Below are positions 59,280 through 64,000 of a DNA stretch of 64,000 nt, in pieces (position 1 is the stretch's first letter; each line of letters opens with the position of its first letter). The DNA comes from Shewanella profunda (lineage in GTDB: Bacteria; Pseudomonadota; Gammaproteobacteria; Enterobacterales; Shewanellaceae): the NCBI RefSeq assembly GCF_023283765.1, contig NZ_JAKILG010000016.1, positions 1-64,000 of the forward strand, given 5' to 3'. Under the pieces are notes generated by a model, which was not told the origin of the DNA, did no database searches, and saw nothing but the letters and a program-made list of their open reading frames with translations. The position numbers and the translations under genes were made by a program.

Positions 59280-60179
59280 ATGGCAAATCCATTGACGCTT
59301 TCTTTATCCAGTAAGCCCTACGTCGGCCGCTTTGCGCCTTCGCCTTCAGGTGCGTTGCATTTTGGTTCGCTTATTGCGGCCCTTGGCAGTTATTTACGTG
59401 CCCGCTCGCAAAAGGGAAAGTGGTTAATTCGTATCGAAGATATCGATCCACCGCGGGAAATCAAAGGTGCGGCAGCTGATATTTTACGTACTTTAGAGGC
59501 CTATGGATTTGAGTGGGACGACTCGCCGCTATACCAGAGCCAACGCACTGAGGCCTATCAAGCGCAAATTGACCATCTGCTCACTCACAATGACGCCTAT
59601 TTCTGCCAATGCAGTCGCAAACACATTCACGCTATGGGCGGTGTTTATGATGCCCGCTGCTATCAATTGTCTAAACCACATTCATCGGGGGCGGTACGCA
59701 TTGTGAACCGCGCTCAAGTGGCCGAATTTAATGATAATTTAATGGGGAAAATCTGTGTCGATGCACATTTTGCGGCGGAGGATTTTATCATCAAGCGTAG
59801 CGATGGCTTATATGCCTATCAACTCGCGGTTGTGCTCGACGATGCCTATCAGGGCATTACTGAAGTGGTGCGTGGCTGCGATTTAATTGAGGCAAGCTGT
59901 CGCCAATTAAGCTTGTATCAAACCTTTGGCTTAACGGCTCCCGAATGGCTACATTTGCCCCTCGCTTGCCTGAATCCTGGGTTTAAGCTTTCAAAACAAA
60001 ATCATGCACAGGCTATCGATAAGCAACATCCCCAAAAGAGCCTTAATGCAGCACTGGCATTTTTGGGTCAAGCTCCAGTAGAAGTCCAAGGTTCGGCGAC
60101 ACAAATGCTCGCCCAAGCCGTGGCACAGTTCCAATTATCCGCAATCCCAAAGCAATCAGAGATACTGATCGGTTCCTAA
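59280..60179 (+). CDS. gluQ: Glutamyl-Q tRNA(Asp) synthetase
   Basis: 299 residues, a paralogue of the glutamyl-tRNA synthetase catalytic domain without the anticodon-binding part. HIGH-like PSPSGALHFGSL near 21-32, zinc-binding CQC…YDARC near 109-127 and KLSKQ near 239. It charges the queuosine at position 34 of tRNA-Asp with glutamate. Same order dksA-gluQ-pcnB as E. coli. Confidence 0.94.
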   Translation: MANPLTLSLSSKPYVGRFAPSPSGALHFGSLIAALGSYLRARSQKGKWLIRIEDIDPPREIKGAAADILRTLEAYGFEWDDSPLYQSQRTEAYQAQIDHLLTHNDAYFCQCSRKHIHAMGGVYDARCYQLSKPHSSGAVRIVNRAQVAEFNDNLMGKICVDAHFAAEDFIIKRSDGLYAYQLAVVLDDAYQGITEVVRGCDLIEASCRQLSLYQTFGLTAPEWLHLPLACLNPGFKLSKQNHAQAIDKQHPQKSLNAALAFLGQAPVEVQGSATQMLAQAVAQFQLSAIPKQSEILIGS

Positions 60180-60359
60180 TGATGCTAAACGGCACAAAAT
60201 GCTCCACACAATAGAAATGTAAAAGGCTTTGCACAAGGCCGCAATTTGCGTATCTAGTGGGCTAAGTCAAGAATCGCTATATACCCATTAGGCCGCATTT
60301 AGTATATGATAGCCGCCAGATTTTTTAATCACATAACAGATCACATTTCGAGGTGTCCC

Positions 60360-61790
60360 ATTTTTCGCCGTATCAGCCAATTCTGTAAGCAGCTATTTGA
60401 AGACGCGCCTAAAACGACCGCTCCAACTCCAGCTCAGATCCAACCCCAAGCATTAGAAGCCTCTTCTAGCGCCTTAAGCTTAGAGTTAGTGCCGAGAGAT
60501 GCCCACTCCATCTCGCGCAAGGAAATTAGTGAGAATGCCCTTAAGGTATTATACAGACTGAATAAATCAGGCTTTAAAGCCTATTTGGTCGGCGGCGGTG
60601 TGCGTGATTTACTCCTCGGACTCGAACCAAAGGATTTCGACGTTGTGACCAACGCAACGCCAGAAGAAATCAAAAAACTGTTCCGCAATTGCCGAGTGGT
60701 TGGACGCCGTTTCCGTCTCGCCCATATCGTCTTTGGCCGTGATGTTATTGAAGTTGCGACCTTTCGTGGTCACCATGGCGAAAGCAATGATAAAGTCTCT
60801 AAAGCCAGCGCCGAAGGCCGCTTACTGCGCGACAACGTCTATGGCGAAATTGATGAAGATGCCGAACGCCGCGATTTTACCGTCAATGCCCTCTATTACG
60901 ATATCAGCGATTATTCCATCCGCAGCTATGGCGGCGGCATGGCCGATCTCAAGGCGGGCACCTTAAGATTAATTGGCGATCCAGAAACCCGTTACCGCGA
61001 AGATCCCGTACGCATGCTAAGAGCCGTTCGTTTTGCAACTAAGCTCAGCATGAGTATCGAGGAAGTCACGGCAAAACCAATCAAACAATTGGCACCGCTG
61101 CTCACGGATATTCCTGCGGCGCGCATGTATGAAGAAGTGCTTAAACTCTTCTTTGCGGGCAAAGCCTTAGCTAACTTTGAAATGATGCTGGAATACAAGT
61201 TATTCGCACCCTTGTTTCCACAGATCGATGCGCTATTAAAAGAAGATCCAAAGGGTCCGGCAATGAAAATGGTTCAGGCCATCATGAAAAGCACCGACTT
61301 ACGGGTAAATGAGGATAAACCAGTTACTCCCTCATTCTTCTATGCTGCCATGCTTTGGTATCCGCTACGCCAACGTGCCGAGGATATTGCCGTTGAAAGT
61401 GGCTTAACTTTATATGACGCCTTTTTCGCAGCAATGGGTGATGTGATGGAGCAGCAATGCCAAACCATCAGTATTCCACGTCGCTTTAGCACACCCTCAA
61501 AAGATATTTGGCAATTACAATTACGTTTCGACCGTAGCCAAGGTACTCGTGCTTTTAAACTAATGGAGCACCCTAAGTTTAGAGCCGCCTACGATCTACT
61601 CTTACTCAGAGGTGAAGTGGAAGGCGGTAATGTTGCCAAAAGTGCAGCATGGTGGCAGCAATTTGTTGAAGCCGATGAAACCGAACGCCTGACTATCGCC
61701 CGTAGTGGTAATAAGTCGTCTGGGAATCGCAACGCACCGCAACGCCGTCGCCGCAGACCAAGTACGACTAAAGCCAAAGCGGCTGAATAA
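60360..61790 (+). CDS. pcnB: Poly(A) polymerase I, probable AUU start
   Basis: 476 residues if initiated at ATT 60360. A ribosome site GAGGTG (60350-60355) ends 4 bases before that ATT, and the following residues (FRRISQFCKQL) line up with the E. coli protein start (FTRVANFCRKV). The in-frame ATG 60306 has no ribosome site. Nucleotidyltransferase core LVGGGVRDLLLG with KPKDFDVVTNA supplies the metal Asp residues; the basic C-tail is typical. It adds poly(A) to RNA 3' ends to promote decay. The stop overlaps folK (TAATG). Confidence 0.9.
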   Translation: MFRRISQFCKQLFEDAPKTTAPTPAQIQPQALEASSSALSLELVPRDAHSISRKEISENALKVLYRLNKSGFKAYLVGGGVRDLLLGLEPKDFDVVTNATPEEIKKLFRNCRVVGRRFRLAHIVFGRDVIEVATFRGHHGESNDKVSKASAEGRLLRDNVYGEIDEDAERRDFTVNALYYDISDYSIRSYGGGMADLKAGTLRLIGDPETRYREDPVRMLRAVRFATKLSMSIEEVTAKPIKQLAPLLTDIPAARMYEEVLKLFFAGKALANFEMMLEYKLFAPLFPQIDALLKEDPKGPAMKMVQAIMKSTDLRVNEDKPVTPSFFYAAMLWYPLRQRAEDIAVESGLTLYDAFFAAMGDVMEQQCQTISIPRRFSTPSKDIWQLQLRFDRSQGTRAFKLMEHPKFRAAYDLLLLRGEVEGGNVAKSAAWWQQFVEADETERLTIARSGNKSSGNRNAPQRRRRRPSTTKAKAAE

Positions 61791-62278
61791 TGACCCGCGT
61801 TTATGTTGCATTAGGGGCCAATCTCAACGATCCCCAAACGCAATTGGACAATGGCGTGATGGCGTTGTCCACACTCGCTCAGGGCAATAGTTTGCAGGTC
61901 TCACCGTACTACCATTCAACCCCTATGGGCGATGTGGTCCAGCCCGATTATATCAATGCGGTAGCAAGCTTTGAGACAACACTGACGCCATTGGCGTTAC
62001 TCGATGCACTACAACATATCGAAAATACTCAAGGGCGAGTTCGTAAAGAACGCTGGGGACCAAGAACCTTAGATCTCGATTTGCTCCTATATGGTAATGA
62101 GTTCATTGATGAACCTAGGCTCAAAGTTCCTCACTACGGCATGAAAGAGCGCAGCTTTGTGCTTGTCCCATTAGCCGCGATTGCTCCAGATCTTATCCTG
62201 CCCTGTAACACAGCCCTAAGTAGTCTGATTAACAAAAATATGTTGGCCGAGTTACAACAACTAAAGCGCAATGGTTAA
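61790..62278 (+). CDS. folK: 6-hydroxymethyl-dihydropterin pyrophosphokinase
   Basis: 162 residues; starts with its A overlapping the pcnB stop, so translationally coupled. ALGANLNDP near the start, and the HPPK signature RKERWGPRTLDLDLLLYG at about 84-101 with the two catalytic Asp residues. Folate biosynthesis. Confidence 0.95.
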   Translation: MTRVYVALGANLNDPQTQLDNGVMALSTLAQGNSLQVSPYYHSTPMGDVVQPDYINAVASFETTLTPLALLDALQHIENTQGRVRKERWGPRTLDLDLLLYGNEFIDEPRLKVPHYGMKERSFVLVPLAAIAPDLILPCNTALSSLINKNMLAELQQLKRNG

Positions 62279-62429
62279 AACCATCAACTGTTGACTCTAA
62301 GAACACTAAGCTCAAGCTTATTAGCAATGAAAATATCTTGGCAAAATGACAACTACTAGGGATAGATCATTGAAGTCCGTCCCCAGTTAGCTTATAACAC
62401 CACTTCTATTTGGTTTGAAGATCATCCAT

Positions 62430-63224
62430 ATGTCTAAAATTACTAGCTCAACCCTGTTGAAATACAAACAGGAAGGTAGAAAATTCACGGCACTGACAGC
62501 CTATGATGCCAGTTTTGCCGGCGCGTTTGATAGCGAAGGTGTAGATGTGCTGCTCGTCGGCGATTCTTTGGGAATGGTTCTGCAAGGCCATGATGATACC
62601 CTCCCCGTCACGACCGCAGAGATCGCTTACCATACTCGCTGCGTACGTCGCGGTATAGAGCGAGCACTGCTGATTGCCGACATGCCGTTTATGAGTTACG
62701 CCACACCAGAGCAAGCCATGGTTAATGCCACTGAGTTGATGCAAGCTGGCGCCAATATGGTCAAAGTGGAGGGTGGCCATTGGTTACTCGAAACCGTCAC
62801 TAAACTCACGGAGCGTGGTATCCCTGTCTGTGCCCACTTAGGTTTAACCCCTCAGTCTGTTCATGTTTTTGGTGGTTTTAAAGTACAAGGTCGCGATGCT
62901 GAAAATGCCCAGCGTATTCTGGACGAGGCTAAGGCTTTAGAAGCGGCTGGTGCTCAACTACTGGTAGTGGAGTGTATTCCTGCGCCACTCGCGGCAGCGA
63001 TTACTCAAGCATTAACGATTCCTGTCATTGGAATTGGTGCAGGCGCCTCAACCGATGGTCAGATTTTAGTGATGCATGATGTATTAGGTATTTCAAGTGG
63101 TTATATTCCACGTTTTTCGAAAAACTACCTAAAACAAACGGGCGAAATCCGCTCTGCGGTACGCGCTTATATTGAAGAAGTTGCCGCGGGAACCTTCCCA
63201 AGTGCCGAACACACGTTCAACTAA
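62430..63224 (+). CDS. panB: 3-methyl-2-oxobutanoate hydroxymethyltransferase
   Basis: 264 residues from ATG 62430 ([10 protein letters not shown]); the in-frame TTG 15 bp before is unlikely. TIM barrel with [19 protein letters not shown] (metal site) and the catalytic VKVEGG segment. It makes ketopantoate for pantothenate/CoA. panC follows 27 bp later. Confidence 0.96.
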   Translation: MSKITSSTLLKYKQEGRKFTALTAYDASFAGAFDSEGVDVLLVGDSLGMVLQGHDDTLPVTTAEIAYHTRCVRRGIERALLIADMPFMSYATPEQAMVNATELMQAGANMVKVEGGHWLLETVTKLTERGIPVCAHLGLTPQSVHVFGGFKVQGRDAENAQRILDEAKALEAAGAQLLVVECIPAPLAAAITQALTIPVIGIGAGASTDGQILVMHDVLGISSGYIPRFSKNYLKQTGEIRSAVRAYIEEVAAGTFPSAEHTFN

Positions 63225-63251
63225 TTTCCCGTTTTAGCAAGGTAAGGCTTA

Positions 63252-64000
63252 ATGATCACAAGCGCCCATATCGATGATATTCGCACTCAAGTGCGAGCAT
63301 GGCGTGCCAAGGGCGAAACCGTCGCCTTTGTGCCAACCATGGGGAATCTTCATCAAGGACACATCACCTTAGTCAAACAAGCTGCACAAAAGTGTGACCA
63401 TGTGGTGGTGTCAATTTTCGTCAATCCAATGCAATTTGGGCAAAATGAAGATCTCGACGCCTATCCACGCACTCTGGCCGCCGATAGCGAAGCACTCACG
63501 GCGGCTGGCGCAGAACTGTTGTTTACTCCTACACCCGCCATCATCTACCCCAAAGGCTTAGCGCAACAAACCTTTGTCGAAGTACCGGGTATTTCAGACG
63601 TACTTTGTGGCGCATCCCGTCCAGGGCATTTCCGCGGTGTTGCCACTGTTGTCTGTAAGCTATTTAACATAGTGCAACCAGATGTGGCGCTATTTGGCAA
63701 TAAAGACTATCAGCAGCTATTAGTGATCAAAACCATGGTTGAGGATCTATCCTTACCGATTGAAATTATTGGTGTTGATACGATACGTGAAGCCTCAGGA
63801 CTCGCTATGAGTTCACGCAATGGCTACTTAACTAGCGATGAAAAAGCGGCGGCACCTGCGCTTAAAAAAGCGATTGATGCAATGGCGGCTGGCATCAAGC
63901 AGGGCGAGAGTTTTGAGCAAGTGACAGAGCAAGCTAAGGCGAGTCTAGTCTTTGCAGGCTTTACCCCTGATTACTTAGAAATTCGCCATGCCCACACCTT
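63252..64000 (+). CDS. panC: Pantothenate synthetase (partial, runs off the end)
   Basis: The first ~249 codons are present from ATG 63252 with AAGG upstream. ATP-binding [29 protein letters not shown] and the KMSKS-like MSSRNGYL are all visible. Condenses pantoate with β-alanine. The remainder lies beyond the window. Confidence 0.96.
   Translation, partial: MITSAHIDDIRTQVRAWRAKGETVAFVPTMGNLHQGHITLVKQAAQKCDHVVVSIFVNPMQFGQNEDLDAYPRTLAADSEALTAAGAELLFTPTPAIIYPKGLAQQTFVEVPGISDVLCGASRPGHFRGVATVVCKLFNIVQPDVALFGNKDYQQLLVIKTMVEDLSLPIEIIGVDTIREASGLAMSSRNGYLTSDEKAAAPALKKAIDAMAAGIKQGESFEQVTEQAKASLVFAGFTPDYLEIRHAHT

Overview
The window looks like chromosomal DNA of a Shewanella-type gammaproteobacterium. 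The evidence is gene content and order: sfsA-dksA-gluQ-pcnB-folK-panB-panC, yheS...yheT-yheU-prkB, cydDC beside a class IV cyclase, glnE and a short PutA, with moderate GC. No rRNA, tRNA or CRISPR array was seen. Species identity is inference.

Layout: 0-5.3 kb holds an M14 peptidase, an active/inactive M16 protease pair and zapE. 5.7-11.3 kb holds a Cache chemoreceptor, a divergent LysR/SbtA-type bicarbonate permease pair and a diguanylate cyclase. glnE (11.4-14.3 kb) is divergent from a membrane-stress/polyamine module at 14.5-21.6 kb: lipoprotein, double DUF350 protein, membrane-fused spermidine synthase, YjfI, PspA-like YjfJ, YjfK, a small putative double-RHH protein and a K+ channel. 21.6-25.4 kb links phosphate functions: a CYTH-CHAD triphosphatase divergent from a PhoU-like/Pit pair, with a good Pho box between them. 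ygiM and putA follow. 29.6-32.0 kb is an AT-rich accessory patch with a fibrinogen-like secreted protein and IS256 wreckage. 32.0-45.3 kb holds DUF599, class IV cyclase, cydDC, DUF3626, rhlE, an Aer-like receptor, dbpA and pirin. 45.3-47.2 kb is a second accessory patch with small orphan genes. 47.2-55.1 kb is the yheV/yheS/yheT/yheU/prkB block, interrupted by a Tat protein-GMC-GFA operon. A 16-copy heptanucleotide repeat precedes a GNAT gene, pepB and the sfsA-panC block.

The strongest candidate for an underdescribed system is the 14.5-21.6 kb module. Two promoters in it carry the same 13-bp palindrome in the same register over the -35 box, so one unknown regulator may control both halves. 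The last third of the module encodes a small protein with two ribbon-helix-helix-like halves, which is a candidate regulator. Other notable signals are a probable AUU start for pcnB, the Pho box before DUF47-pit, a 67-bp repeat in inverted orientation 14 kb apart, and the GGTTCTA array.
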